From positions 124,001-188,000 of the forward strand of contig CAWHDV010000001.1 of assembly GCA_963828185.1 (NCBI GenBank): a stretch of 64,000 nt of DNA, read 5' to 3'. Made by a program: the position numbers and the translations under genes. Below the pieces are notes generated by a model. That model made no database searches. It had not been told where the DNA came from and worked only from the letters and a program-made list of their open reading frames with translations. Source of the stretch: Rhodoblastus sp963828185. Lineage in GTDB: Bacteria; Pseudomonadota; Alphaproteobacteria; Rhizobiales; Beijerinckiaceae. How positions within the stretch are numbered: position 1 is the stretch's first letter; every line of letters starts with the position of its first letter. Positions 1 through 8,629 of the stretch are shown piece by piece.

Positions 1-1266
1 TTATAAGACCTCTTTTTTAATTGCTCCAAAAAATAGCGGCGATCTGGATTTAAGTCGCTTAATTCGCCTAAAGCAGTATGCCAATTTCTGTTATCGGAAA
101 TTTTCTTTGCAGCTTCTGAAAATCGTCTTTCAATATTGCCGGTGCCCAAGTTCCCGACCACGATCCGTCGAGTTCACTAATTTTAGAAGTTCTTGCAGGC
201 CCTCTGCTGCGTCTGGAACTTGCAATATCGCGATCATAATGGGACGCACGGTGATGACGCTCAGTTGCGCTAGCGCCCGGAACACGTTTAACGCATTTTC
301 GTCAGCGGGACCGGCAAAACTCGGGTCGATCATTTGGAGATACACTGGCAGTCGATCTTCAAGCATATCCATCAAATCCAAGGGAGCAGGTGACGAGCGA
401 TTGCTCGGCTCGCTTCTTGAAGCCAGGAAGGAGAACAGATCTTTTGGCAAAATATGCCCACTCGCTACGGTCACGACGTGTCGAATATATTGAACAAAAT
501 TGTTGTTACCCTCACTGGGAAAACTGTCCGAGATGGCTTTCCAGCGATTATAGACCAATTCCCTCCTATCGAGTGTAATTTGGCTGAGAATGTAATTTTT
601 CAAGAGGTCAGCGGTTGTTAAGTCGCGGCCTCTGGTGTTGATGACCTCAAACACCTGATAGGCCTCGGATGGCGTTGGGTGAATAAATACCGCGAAGTAA
701 AGCTTGTGAGTAATAAATTCAGTCCATTTCCCTAAGCGTTTGAATGGGTCAGATCTCAAGTCATCTGCTAGCGCTCTCAAAAAATATTTATACGATTTAA
801 TGATCTCTGACGAAACGCTATGATCACCAACGTTTAAATTGGAAACTTCCCCCGTGTGGATGATTATTTGAAGCGTTTGATTGTCTGCCTGATCCGTGAG
901 GACAATACGCGGATCACTGCCGTCGGTTTCATAGTTGATCGACGTCAGAAAATCTGCCTTTAGGCGGTCGGCTAAGGCCGAACGTGAAAGTCTCTGAGCT
1001 TCGTGGTAAAGCGCAGAAGCCAAAAGCGTAAGGGTTACCATGCGTTGCTGACCGTCGACAATTTTCTTTCGGCCATCTTCGTCAGTCAAAATTATCAGCC
1101 CTAAAAAATATGAGTTCTTGTCCAAGCTTCTTTGTATGTCTTCGAAAAATTCTTTTACCTCCTCTTCCCGCCATGAATATTCACGTTGATAGGGGGGGAC
1201 TTCAAAAATGGACCCTGAAATCAGCCCGCCTGCGGTATGAGCTGACGCATTCAGCGGCGTGTCCAT
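1..1266 (-). pseudogene. DUF262 (GmrS/D-like) protein, frameshifted and running off the left edge
   Basis: The N-terminal 360 or so residues are a DUF262 domain: an early PPYQREYSW motif and, near residue 70, the DGQQR motif of the ParB/Srx-like nucleotide-binding fold in GmrS/GmrD type IV restriction and related defence proteins. The original frame stops at 130. Family members continue past this point with a TRRIVVGNLGTGNIE-like stretch, and exactly that peptide is found in another frame from about 172 to the window edge, with no stop. A one-base gain or two-base loss near 165-177 therefore breaks the gene; a sequencing error cannot be excluded. The start ATG (1266) has a good GGAGGAAA ribosome site. 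The region is clearly richer in A+T than the rest of the window, which suggests recent transfer. The substrate of any nuclease activity cannot be read from the sequence. Confidence 0.75.
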
Positions 1267-1467
1267 TACTTATTTCCTCCAAAAATTCGATCGCGATTTG
1301 CGTCGAGACTAGCCCTAAAAGACGGTTTTTGGAAACGTGATTATAAACCCACTCAAAACTTCAGGCACATGATGGTGCTTCACCTCATTTCGGGTCAAAG
1401 ATGGTGACCTGCCACTGCAAAGTTCCTCCACGAGCGATTAGAGTCCGGCCTTATGAAGGACGGACAT

Positions 1468-1734
1468 ATGAAGCGCGCACGGTTTACGGAAGAGCAGATT
1501 ATCGGAGTGCTGAAGGAGCATGAGGCGGGCGCCAAGACCGCCGATCTGGCTCGCAAGCACGGCGTTTCGGAAGCGACGCTTTACAACTGGAAAGCCAAAT
1601 ACGGCGGCATGGACGTTTCCGAGGCCAGGCGGCTGAAGGCGCTCGAAGACGAGAACAGCAAGCTGAAGAAGCTGCTGGCCGAAGCGATGCTCGACGCGTC
1701 GGCGTTGCGTGAGCTTCTGTCAAAAAAATGGTAG
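1468..1734 (+). CDS. IS3-family transposase OrfA (HTH subunit)
   Basis: This 88-residue protein starts MKRARFTEEQ, carries the helix-turn-helix of IS3 OrfA proteins (residues about 10-45, with GVSEATLYNWKAKYGG) and ends in a leucine-rich coiled coil used for multimerisation. An ATG five codons upstream (1453) is also possible, but the one at 1468 has GAAGGACGGA just ahead and matches the usual IS407-type start. Just before its stop lies a run of seven A (1722-1728), where a -1 slip would join it to OrfB and make the OrfAB transposase. Confidence 0.9.
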   Translation: MKRARFTEEQIIGVLKEHEAGAKTADLARKHGVSEATLYNWKAKYGGMDVSEARRLKALEDENSKLKKLLAEAMLDASALRELLSKKW

Positions 1735-2654
1735 GGCCCGCCGCCAAGCGCGAGGGAGTCGCGCATCTGCGGGCCGTGATGGGCCTGTCAGAACGGCGGG
1801 CCTGCGACCTCATAAATGCGGATCGCAAGATGATCCGCTACCAGTCGCGCCGAGCGCCCGACACAGAGCTGCGCGAGCAAATCCGTGACCTGGCCAATGA
1901 GCGCAAGCGCTTTGGCTATCGGCGGCTGTTTATCCTGCTGCGGCAAGGTGGCGAGCCGTCCGGCATCAATCGGATCTATCGGCTTTATCGCGAGGAAGGC
2001 CTCACGGTGCGCAAGCGACGCGGACGACGCCGCGCCGTCGGAATGCGGGCGCCGATCCTTGTCGAGGCGAAGGCCAACGCGCGCTGGTCACTGGATTTTG
2101 TCCACGACCAGTTCGTCTCGGGCCGGCGCTTCCGCATCCTGAATGTCGTCGATGACGTCACCCGCGAATGTCTGGCGGCGATCCCGGACACGTCGATTTC
2201 GGGCCGGCGCGTGGCGCGAGAATTGACAACGTTGATCAAACGACGCGGAAAGCCAGGCATGATCGTGTCAGACAACGGGACCGAGTTCACCTGCAACGCC
2301 ATGCTGTCATGGGCGCAGGACCATCAGGTTTCCTGGCATTTCATCGCGCCAGGCAAGCCGATGCAAAATGGGTTCTGTGAGAGCTTCAACGGCCGCATGC
2401 GCGATGAGTTGCTGAATGAGACGCTGTTTCTCGGCCTTGATCACGCCAGAACCAAGATCACGAGCTGGGTCGATGACTACAACCATCGGCGGCCGCATTC
2501 GGCGCTCGCCTATCTTACTCCGGCGGCCTACGCCGCCTCCCTTCCCGCAATCTGCGATCGGCTGCGCAACCCCGACCAGCTCCGCCAATCGCAGATTGCT
2601 CCACCCGCGCCTCACGGCGTAAAACAGCAAGCGACTCTAATCGCCGCTGGATGA
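1728..2654 (+). CDS. IS3-family transposase OrfB (DDE integrase core)
   Basis: This 308-residue protein has an N-terminal HTH_21 region (HLRAVMGLSERRACDLI) followed by an rve integrase core. The DDE residues are visible in SLDFVHDQF (D), VSDNGTEF (D) and NGFCESFNGRMRDE (E). It overlaps OrfA by 7 bases in the -1 frame. In this family it is mainly made as a frameshift fusion with OrfA; the ATG at 1728 lies inside the slippery A run and may not be used alone. No internal stop or damage is seen. Confidence 0.92.
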   Translation: MVGPAAKREGVAHLRAVMGLSERRACDLINADRKMIRYQSRRAPDTELREQIRDLANERKRFGYRRLFILLRQGGEPSGINRIYRLYREEGLTVRKRRGRRRAVGMRAPILVEAKANARWSLDFVHDQFVSGRRFRILNVVDDVTRECLAAIPDTSISGRRVARELTTLIKRRGKPGMIVSDNGTEFTCNAMLSWAQDHQVSWHFIAPGKPMQNGFCESFNGRMRDELLNETLFLGLDHARTKITSWVDDYNHRRPHSALAYLTPAAYAASLPAICDRLRNPDQLRQSQIAPPAPHGVKQQATLIAAG

Positions 2655-2840
2655 AACTTCGGTGGCAGGTCAATGGGCCGGATGCCACACCGCGGGAAGG
2701 GCCGCTCCATAAGCGGAGACGTTCGGGGCAGCCGGGGCAACTTTGCGTTCCGGGTGGTATGAGCCCATTGCAGGGCGTGCCGCTCACGACTAGGGATAGG
2801 CACGGAAAACTTGGCCTAAAATGTGGATTTCACGCCCTCC

Positions 2841-3491
2841 TCAACCCCGTCGCGCAACGGAGATAAAGGCGGCGATCTTTTCGACGTTTTTCACGCCCGG
2901 CGCGTCCTCGACGCCGGAGGACACGTCGACCCCGGCGGCGCCCGTCATCCGCAGCGCCTCGCCGACATTTTGCGGGTTCAGCCCGCCCGACAGCAGCCAG
3001 TCCTTTGCGCCGTTTCGCGCGGAAAAGTCGTGCAGCAGCAGCCAGTCGAACATCAGGCCGTTGCCGCCCGGCACAACGGCGCCCTTGGGCGGCTTGGCGT
3101 CGAACAGCAGCCGGTCGGCCACGCCTTCATAGGCTGAAGCGGATAAGAGGTCGGCCTTTTCGGCGACGCCGATGGCCTTGAGAATGGGCAGGCCGAAATT
3201 TTTGCGCAACGCGGCGACGCGCTCCGGTGTCTCGGCGCCGTGCAATTGCAGCCAGTCGGGTTCAAGCGCCTCGATGATCGCGGTGATATAAGCGTCATCC
3301 GCATCGACGACCAGCGCTACTTTTTGCGCCCGCCCGCCGACCTGGGCGGAAAATTTGCGGGCGGCGACCGGGTCAATATGTCGCGGGCTTTTGGCGAAAA
3401 AAACGAATCCAACCATGTCGGCGCCGCCGGCTAAAGCCGCGTCCAGCGGCTCCGGCGCGTTCAGGCCGCAGATCTTCACCAGCACCGACAT
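2841..3491 (-). CDS. trpF: Phosphoribosylanthranilate isomerase
   Basis: TrpF catalyses the Amadori rearrangement of N-(5-phosphoribosyl)anthranilate in tryptophan synthesis. The 216-residue length is normal for the TIM-barrel family. Visible are the N-terminal VKICGLNAPE motif with the catalytic Cys, the DWLQLHGAE strand, and the C-terminal phosphate-binding LLSGGLNPQNV and GVDVSSGVED motifs with the catalytic Asp. It is the last gene of the minus-strand rpsA-sppA-ihfB-lapA-trpF block. In relatives trpB and trpA follow directly; here an IS element and foreign-looking DNA follow instead. Confidence 0.95.
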   Translation of the reverse strand: MSVLVKICGLNAPEPLDAALAGGADMVGFVFFAKSPRHIDPVAARKFSAQVGGRAQKVALVVDADDAYITAIIEALEPDWLQLHGAETPERVAALRKNFGLPILKAIGVAEKADLLSASAYEGVADRLLFDAKPPKGAVVPGGNGLMFDWLLLHDFSARNGAKDWLLSGGLNPQNVGEALRMTGAAGVDVSSGVEDAPGVKNVEKIAAFISVARRG

Positions 3492-3507
3492 TTTGTTGTC
3501 TTCGCCT

Positions 3508-3864
3508 TCAGGCGGCGCGCGTCGGAACGATCGCCGTGGACGAGGACGGAGCCGAGGTTTTCAGCGTCGCCACCTGGCCGCGCAGCGCCTCGTTTTCGCC
3601 GCGCAAAGATTCGGCCGTGGCGCGGTGGATGCGGGCGGCGCGGCGGAAGCGGCCCTGCTTGAGCCAGGTCGAAATCCAGCCCAGCAGCACGCCCAACGCC
3701 GTCGCGGCGAACAGCAGCGCGAACAGCGGCGCCTGCAGCAGCGGCAGTTCGTCGCCGCCGAGCAGATTGATCGAAACCGGGACATAGTGCCGGTTGGCGA
3801 GGGCGAAGGCTAAAAACAGCAAGGCCAGGGGCGCGATGACGAGAAATTTTAAAAACCTGCGCAT
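3508..3864 (-). CDS. LapA-domain (DUF1049) inner membrane protein
   Basis: This 118-residue protein has two hydrophobic helices (about residues 5-23 and 43-65) and a basic, coiled-coil tail (RRAARIHRATAESLRGENEALRGQ). This is the layout of LapA/DUF1049 proteins, which in E. coli work with LapB in controlling lipopolysaccharide assembly. The frame extends four codons upstream to a TTG, but the ATG at 3864 is preceded by GGGGGCG and is the better start. It sits between ihfB and trpF, a common place for this family in Rhizobiales. Its role here is not known. Confidence 0.8.
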   Translation of the reverse strand: MRRFLKFLVIAPLALLFLAFALANRHYVPVSINLLGGDELPLLQAPLFALLFAATALGVLLGWISTWLKQGRFRRAARIHRATAESLRGENEALRGQVATLKTSAPSSSTAIVPTRAA

Positions 3865-3889
3865 AGACGCCCCCAAACCAACGCTTCGA

Positions 3890-4189
3890 TCAAGCCTGCG
3901 GCTGATCGTTCAGACGCTCGCGCAATTCCTTGCCGGTCTTGAAGAAGGGCACGAATTTCTCGGCCACCTCGACATGATCGCCGGTGCGCGGATTGCGGCC
4001 AAGGCGCGCGTCGCGCTTCTTGACCGAAAAAGCGCCGAAGCCGCGCAATTCCACGCGGTCGCCGCGCGACAGCGCTTCCGTCACCTCGTCGAGAATCGCG
4101 TTGACGATATTCTCGACGTCGCGGAGGTAGAGATGGGGGTTGCGGTCGGCAATACGTTGAACAAGCTCGGATTTGATCACGGAAGTCAT
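3890..4189 (-). CDS. ihfB: Integration host factor subunit beta
   Basis: IHF beta pairs with IHF alpha to bind and bend DNA in replication, recombination and transcription. The protein (99 residues) has the typical HU/IHF fold: the helical N-terminus KSELVQRIADRNPHL, the GDRVELRGFGAFSV core, and the DNA-intercalating arm RNPRTGDHVEV followed by PFFKTGKELRERLN. An in-frame GTG lies three codons upstream (4198). The ATG was chosen because it leaves an N-terminus close to the family's usual one, but neither has a clear ribosome site. It follows sppA in the same orientation. Confidence 0.94.
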   Translation of the reverse strand: MTSVIKSELVQRIADRNPHLYLRDVENIVNAILDEVTEALSRGDRVELRGFGAFSVKKRDARLGRNPRTGDHVEVAEKFVPFFKTGKELRERLNDQPQA

Positions 4190-4231
4190 CCTAATCACGC
4201 AAGGGCGATTTTTGTCGTTTCGCCCAAGCCG

Positions 4232-5214
4232 CTAATTTTGCGCGTCAACGTGCCAAATCGCCAATAAGCCGTCAAGTGCCGCAGAGTCATGCGCGCTCGC
4301 TGCGCGAAAAATCACGTCGGCGGCTTGCGGAAAACCCAGGCCTGCGGCGGCGTGGCCGGCGAGGCTGAAAAGGCCGAGACGGTCGACGGCGCTGGGCTTC
4401 TTCCATTCCTTGACCGGCAGGCCCTTGGTGACGCCGCGCTTGGCTTCGTTGGCTTCCAGCCAGGCCGTCGCCTCGCGCTCGCCGCCATAGGCGTCGATCA
4501 GTTTTAACGGCAGGCCCTGGTGGCCGGTGAAGACGCGGCCGTCATCGACCGCGGCCAGCTCCGCGTCGCTCATGTGGCGGCGGTCCTTCACCAGCTTCTT
4601 GAACCAGCCGTAGGAATCGACGACCAGGGAATCGATGGCGGCGCGCGCCGCGTCGCTGGTCGGCTCGAACCCGTTGGGCGCGGCTTTCAGCGGCGAGGAT
4701 TTGATCGTCTCGACTTTCACGCCGATCGTGTCGAGCAGCTTGGCGACATTGGGGAATTCGAACAGCACGCCGATCGAGCCGACCAGCGAATTGTCGTCGG
4801 CGAAAATGCGGTCGGTCCCCGAAGCGCGACGATATAGCCGCCGGAGGCCGCCATAGAATCGACCACGGCGACGACAGGTTTTTTGGCGGCGACGCGGCGC
4901 AATTCGTCATAAATATGCTCGGAGCCGGTGACCGTGCCGCCGGGGCTGCTGATTTTCACGATCAGCGCCTTGGCCTCGTTCGACGCGCCGACCTGCCTGA
5001 TCAGCTTCAGCGTTTCATTGTCGCCGGTGATGACGCCGGTGATTTCGATACGCGCGATGTGCGGGGTGAGATGCAGCGAGGAGGCGCCGAAACGCCCGGC
5101 CAGCGCGAAGATCGCCAGCCCCGCGACGACCAGCGCCGCAATGCGCCAGAACGTGAGCTTGCGGCGCAACTGCCTCCGGTCGAGGATCGTTTCAACGGGC
5201 GAGTTTTGCGTCAT
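4232..5214 (-). pseudogene. sppA: Signal peptide peptidase SppA, split by a frameshift
   Basis: SppA is an inner-membrane serine protease that degrades cleaved signal peptides. The 5' part (start ATG 5214, GGAG upstream) encodes an N-terminal membrane helix (FWRIAALVVAGLAIFALAG) and the motif DSMAASGGY with the nucleophile Ser. At about 4816-4828 the frame is lost. The rest (GTDRIFADDNSLVGSIGV onward, including the likely general-base Lys in SSPLKAAPNG) continues in another frame to 4232. The two halves of the Ser-Lys dyad thus lie on opposite sides of the break, so as written neither fragment can be active. Both halves are well conserved, so the change is recent or a sequencing error in the run CGGGG. 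Confidence 0.85.
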
Positions 5215-5263
5215 TCCAGTCACTCCGGGGTCGCCGGGAATTTAGGGGCTCCGCCGGCAAAGC

Positions 5264-6595
5264 TCAATGCGGATGGGCAATTCTTTTCTTCAATGGCTTG
5301 GCCGACTTTTCCGCGCCGGCCTTTTCCGCGCGCCTGCGACGATCCGCCGCCAGCAGGGCAAGCCCCGCCGCGACCGACTGGAACGGATTGTCGAAATGCA
5401 GCTTTTCCGCGCCGAACCTCTGCTCGAAGATTTTGCGCAGCGCCGGAATGTAGGAAGTGCCGCCGGTCATGAACACCGCGTCGATTTTCTCCGGGCCGCA
5501 TTTCGCCTGCGCCAGCGTCGCGTCCAGCGCCGCCTCGATCCGCGCCAGATCGGGCGCGATCCAGCGCTCGAAATCCTTGCGGCTGACATTGGCGTCGATG
5601 GCCACGCCGCCGCGGCGAAAGTTCAGCCGCGTCTCCGCTTGGGAGGAGAGCGCCGCCTTGACCGCGCCGACGGTCTGGTAGAGTTCGAAACCGAGGTCCA
5701 TCTCGATCAGTTCGGCCAGGGAGTCGAGCTCAAGGCCCCTGTCGCTGCATTCGGCGAAACGGCGCAGTTCGCCGAGTGTTTTGGTCGATTTCAGCCAGGA
5801 AATCTGGTGCCATTGCGCGAAGGCGGCGTGGAAATAGGCCGGCAGCGGCAGGATTTTCTCGAGCGAGCGATAATCCGCGCCCTTGCCGAGGCGCGGCGAG
5901 ATCACATGGTCGATCAGCCGGTAGTCAAAACTGTCGCCAGCGACGCCGCAGCCGCCATGCGCCAGGGCCTCGGCTTGCAGTCCATCCGGCTGGTGCGAAA
6001 AATGGAGAAGCGCGAAATCGCTGGTGCCGCCGCCGAAATCGGCGACCAGCACCGTCTCGTCACGCTTGAGGTTGCGGGCGTGCCAATAAGCGGCGCCGAG
6101 CGGCTCGAAGGCGAATTCCGCCTGCGCCAGACCCGCCGAGGCGTAGGCGTCGGCGAGGCGCTTTTGCGCCAGCTCCTCGTCCGGCCTTTCGCCGGCGAAC
6201 ACCACGGGGCGGCCGGCGCAGAGGAAGGCGCCGTCGGCGATTTCCGCGCCGCCCTGGGCTTCGAACAGATGGCGCAAAAAAATCGCGGTCATCTCCTCGA
6301 TCGTCACCTTCTGGCCGAACAGGCGCGCTTCGGTGAAGACGCGGCTGGCGAGATGGGTCTTGAACGACTGGATGAACCGCTCGTGCTGCTCGGCGGCGAT
6401 GGCGCGTTCGAGCGCCTGCGGTCCGCCGACATGGCCGAGGCTGCGTCCCTGTTTCCAGAACATCAGCGCCGTGCGGAAGGTCTGGGTCGGGCTATGCGCC
6501 GAGGGCCAGGAAACGCTGCGCACCTCGCCTTTCTCATCGGCGAAGGCGATGACGCTGTTGGTGGTGCCGAAATCGACGCCGACGGCGTAAGTCAT
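5264..6595 (-). CDS. Hsp70-family chaperone, YegD-like
   Basis: This 443-residue protein has the Hsp70/actin ATPase fold but no substrate-binding domain, as in E. coli YegD. Motifs: GVDFGTTNSV (phosphate 1, residues 6-15), VADFGGGTSDFALL (phosphate 2, about residue 190) and the adenosine motif FMTGGTSYIPAL (about 375). The C-terminus is Lys/Arg-rich (RRRRAEKAGAEK). The true function of YegD proteins is unknown. It lies downstream of the rpsA terminator and 49 bp upstream of sppA, so it may be transcribed with sppA-ihfB-lapA-trpF. Confidence 0.85.
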   Translation of the reverse strand: MTYAVGVDFGTTNSVIAFADEKGEVRSVSWPSAHSPTQTFRTALMFWKQGRSLGHVGGPQALERAIAAEQHERFIQSFKTHLASRVFTEARLFGQKVTIEEMTAIFLRHLFEAQGGAEIADGAFLCAGRPVVFAGERPDEELAQKRLADAYASAGLAQAEFAFEPLGAAYWHARNLKRDETVLVADFGGGTSDFALLHFSHQPDGLQAEALAHGGCGVAGDSFDYRLIDHVISPRLGKGADYRSLEKILPLPAYFHAAFAQWHQISWLKSTKTLGELRRFAECSDRGLELDSLAELIEMDLGFELYQTVGAVKAALSSQAETRLNFRRGGVAIDANVSRKDFERWIAPDLARIEAALDATLAQAKCGPEKIDAVFMTGGTSYIPALRKIFEQRFGAEKLHFDNPFQSVAAGLALLAADRRRRAEKAGAEKSAKPLKKRIAHPH

Positions 6596-6616
6596 GGATC
6601 ATCCGCATAAAACAAA

Positions 6617-6647
6617 GCCCCGTGCGAAAATTATTTTCGCACGGGGC
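6617..6647 (-). terminator. Rho-independent terminator of rpsA
   Basis: A perfect 14-bp stem (GCCCCGTGCGAAAA against TTTTCGCACGGGGC) with a 3-base loop is followed on the minus strand by TTTGTTTTAT. It sits 24 bp after the rpsA stop and before the YegD-like gene. Confidence 0.92.
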
Positions 6648-6670
6648 CGATAGCTGGGGAAACGAAGCGA

Positions 6671-8398
6671 TTACTTGGTTTCGCGGGCCTTGAGCGCGGC
6701 GCCGAGAATGTCGCCGAGCGAAGCGCCGGAATCGGCGGAGCCGTACTGGGCGATGGCTTCCTTCTCTTCGGCCACTTCCAGCGCCTTGATCGACACGGCC
6801 ACCTTGCGCGCCTTGCGGTCGAACAGGGTGACGCGGGCGTCGACCTTCTCGCCGACGGCGAAGCGGTCGGGGCGCTGGTCGGCGCGGTCGCGCGCCAGCT
6901 CGTTGCGCTTGATGAAGGCCTGGAGATCGGTGCCGATGATCTTCACTTCGAGACCGCCGTCCTTCACTTCCAGGATTTCGCAAGTGACGATGGCGCCCTT
7001 CTTCATTTCGCCTTCTTCGCCGACCGGCGAGCCGGCCGAGACGAAGGGGTCGCCGCCAAGCTGCTTGACGCCGAGCGAAATGCGCTCCTTCTCGATGTCG
7101 ACGTCGAGAACGCGGGCGTGCACCATGTCGCCCTTCTTGTAGTCCTCGATCGCCTGTTCGCCGGGGCGGTTCCAGTCGAGGTCGGACAGATGGACCATGC
7201 CGTCCACGTCGCCGTCGAGGCCGATGAACAGGCCGAATTCGGTCTTGTTCTTGACTTCGCCTTCGACGTCGGAGCCGACGGGATGCTTCTCGGCGAAGGC
7301 GTCCCACGGATTCTGCAAGGTCTGCTTGAGGCCGAGCGAAATGCGGCGCTTGACCGAATCCACTTCCAGCACCTGCACGTCGACTTCCTGGCTCGTCGAG
7401 ACGATTTTGCCGGGATGGACGTTCTTCTTGGTCCACGACATTTCCGAGACGTGGATCAGGCCTTCGATGCCGGGCTCGAGCTCGACGAACGCGCCGTAGT
7501 CGGTGATGTTGGTCACGCGGCCATGGAAGCGGGCCTCGATCGGATATTTGGCCTCGATGCCCTGCCACGGATCTTCGAGCAGCTGCTTCATGCCGAGGGA
7601 TATGCGGTGCGTCTCGTGGTTGATCTTGATAATGCGAACCTTGACCGTCTGGCCGATGTTCAAGACTTCGCTCGGGTGGTTGACGCGGCGCCAGGCGATG
7701 TCGGTGACATGCAGCAGGCCGTCGATGCCGCCGAGGTCGACGAACGCGCCGTAATCGGTGATGTTCTTGACGATACCGTCGATGGTCACGCCTTCTTCGA
7801 GGTTGGCGACGATCTCGTGGCGCTGTTCGGCGCGGCTCTCTTCGAGCACGGTGCGGCGCGACACGACGATATTGCCGCGGCGGCGATCCATCTTCAGGAT
7901 CTGGAACGGCTGGGGAACGCCGAGCAGCGGGGTGACGTCGCGGATCGGACGGATATCGACCTGCGAGCGCGGCAGGAAGGCCACGGCCCCGTCGAGATCG
8001 ACAGTGAAGCCGCCCTTGACCTGGTTGAAGATGACGCCTTCGACCTTTTCGTTGGCCTCGAACGCCTTTTCAAGCTTGACCCAGCTTTCCTCGCGGCGCG
8101 CCTTGTCGCGCGAGATGACGGCTTCGCCGAGCGCGTTCTCGACGCGTTCGAGATAGACTTCGACCTCATCGCCTACGCCGGGGGCGGCGTCACGGCCATG
8201 GCCGGTGAATTCCTTGAGCGCCACGCGTCCCTCGGTCTTCAGACCGATATCGATGACGGCGACATCCTTTTCGATGGCGACGACGCGTCCCTTGACGACC
8301 GAACCTTCGAAAGCTTCGTTCTCGCCATAGGATTCGGCGAGCAGAGCGGCAAAATCATCACGCGACGGGTTCATACCCGCATTGGCGGCAGACGACAT
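6671..8398 (-). CDS. rpsA: 30S ribosomal protein S1
   Basis: S1 binds the 5' region of mRNAs and brings them to the 30S subunit. The 575-residue length is normal for proteobacterial S1. Six S1 (OB-fold) repeats can be read: the first begins at FEGSVVKGRVVAIEKD (about residue 29) and later ones show the GxxVxGxVxxITDYGAFVDL pattern (GIVKNITDYGAFVDLGG, GRVTNITDYGAFVELEP). It follows aroA-cmk, the classical proteobacterial order, after a 230-bp gap that leaves room for its own promoter and leader, and ends at a strong terminator. Confidence 0.97.
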   Translation of the reverse strand: MSSAANAGMNPSRDDFAALLAESYGENEAFEGSVVKGRVVAIEKDVAVIDIGLKTEGRVALKEFTGHGRDAAPGVGDEVEVYLERVENALGEAVISRDKARREESWVKLEKAFEANEKVEGVIFNQVKGGFTVDLDGAVAFLPRSQVDIRPIRDVTPLLGVPQPFQILKMDRRRGNIVVSRRTVLEESRAEQRHEIVANLEEGVTIDGIVKNITDYGAFVDLGGIDGLLHVTDIAWRRVNHPSEVLNIGQTVKVRIIKINHETHRISLGMKQLLEDPWQGIEAKYPIEARFHGRVTNITDYGAFVELEPGIEGLIHVSEMSWTKKNVHPGKIVSTSQEVDVQVLEVDSVKRRISLGLKQTLQNPWDAFAEKHPVGSDVEGEVKNKTEFGLFIGLDGDVDGMVHLSDLDWNRPGEQAIEDYKKGDMVHARVLDVDIEKERISLGVKQLGGDPFVSAGSPVGEEGEMKKGAIVTCEILEVKDGGLEVKIIGTDLQAFIKRNELARDRADQRPDRFAVGEKVDARVTLFDRKARKVAVSIKALEVAEEKEAIAQYGSADSGASLGDILGAALKARETK

Positions 8399-8629
8399 AA
8401 GTTCTCCTAAAATGCCCTGGTTGGGCGGCGCCGGTCTTGGGTTGGCGTTTATGGGCGCTCCGTTCCGCCAGCGCGCATCGTTTTTCTCGCGATGCGCCTC
8501 CAGTTGCGGGCCGGCGCGGGCCGACGGGCGGGAGCGTGTTTTTTCGCGCGAAGACGTAAAGCGGCCGCGCGCGAAGGCAGCCTCATAGCAACATCACAGG
8601 CGAATCACAAGGAAAAAGGCCGTGAAACT

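Larger units (their letters stand above)
1405..2672 (+). mobile_element. Complete IS3-family insertion sequence (IS407 group)
   Basis: Left end TGACCTGCCAC and right end GTGGCAGGTCA form imperfect terminal inverted repeats of about 38-39 bp (1405-1443 and 2635-2672). The element is flanked by the direct repeat ATGG (1401-1404 and 2673-2676), a 4-bp target duplication as made by the IS407 group. Inside are two overlapping frames, OrfA and OrfB, joined by a slippery run of seven A. All parts look intact, so the element is probably still able to move. It lies between the AT-rich DUF262 gene and trpF. Confidence 0.93.

Noticed and set aside
2673..2866. Short frames on both strands between the IS and trpF, one with a CNGLIPPGTQSCPGC peptide like the start of some HNH nucleases
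   Set aside because: The frame runs into the IS, and after removing the IS it soon enters the DUF262 promoter region without any HNH motif. It is too little to call a gene remnant.
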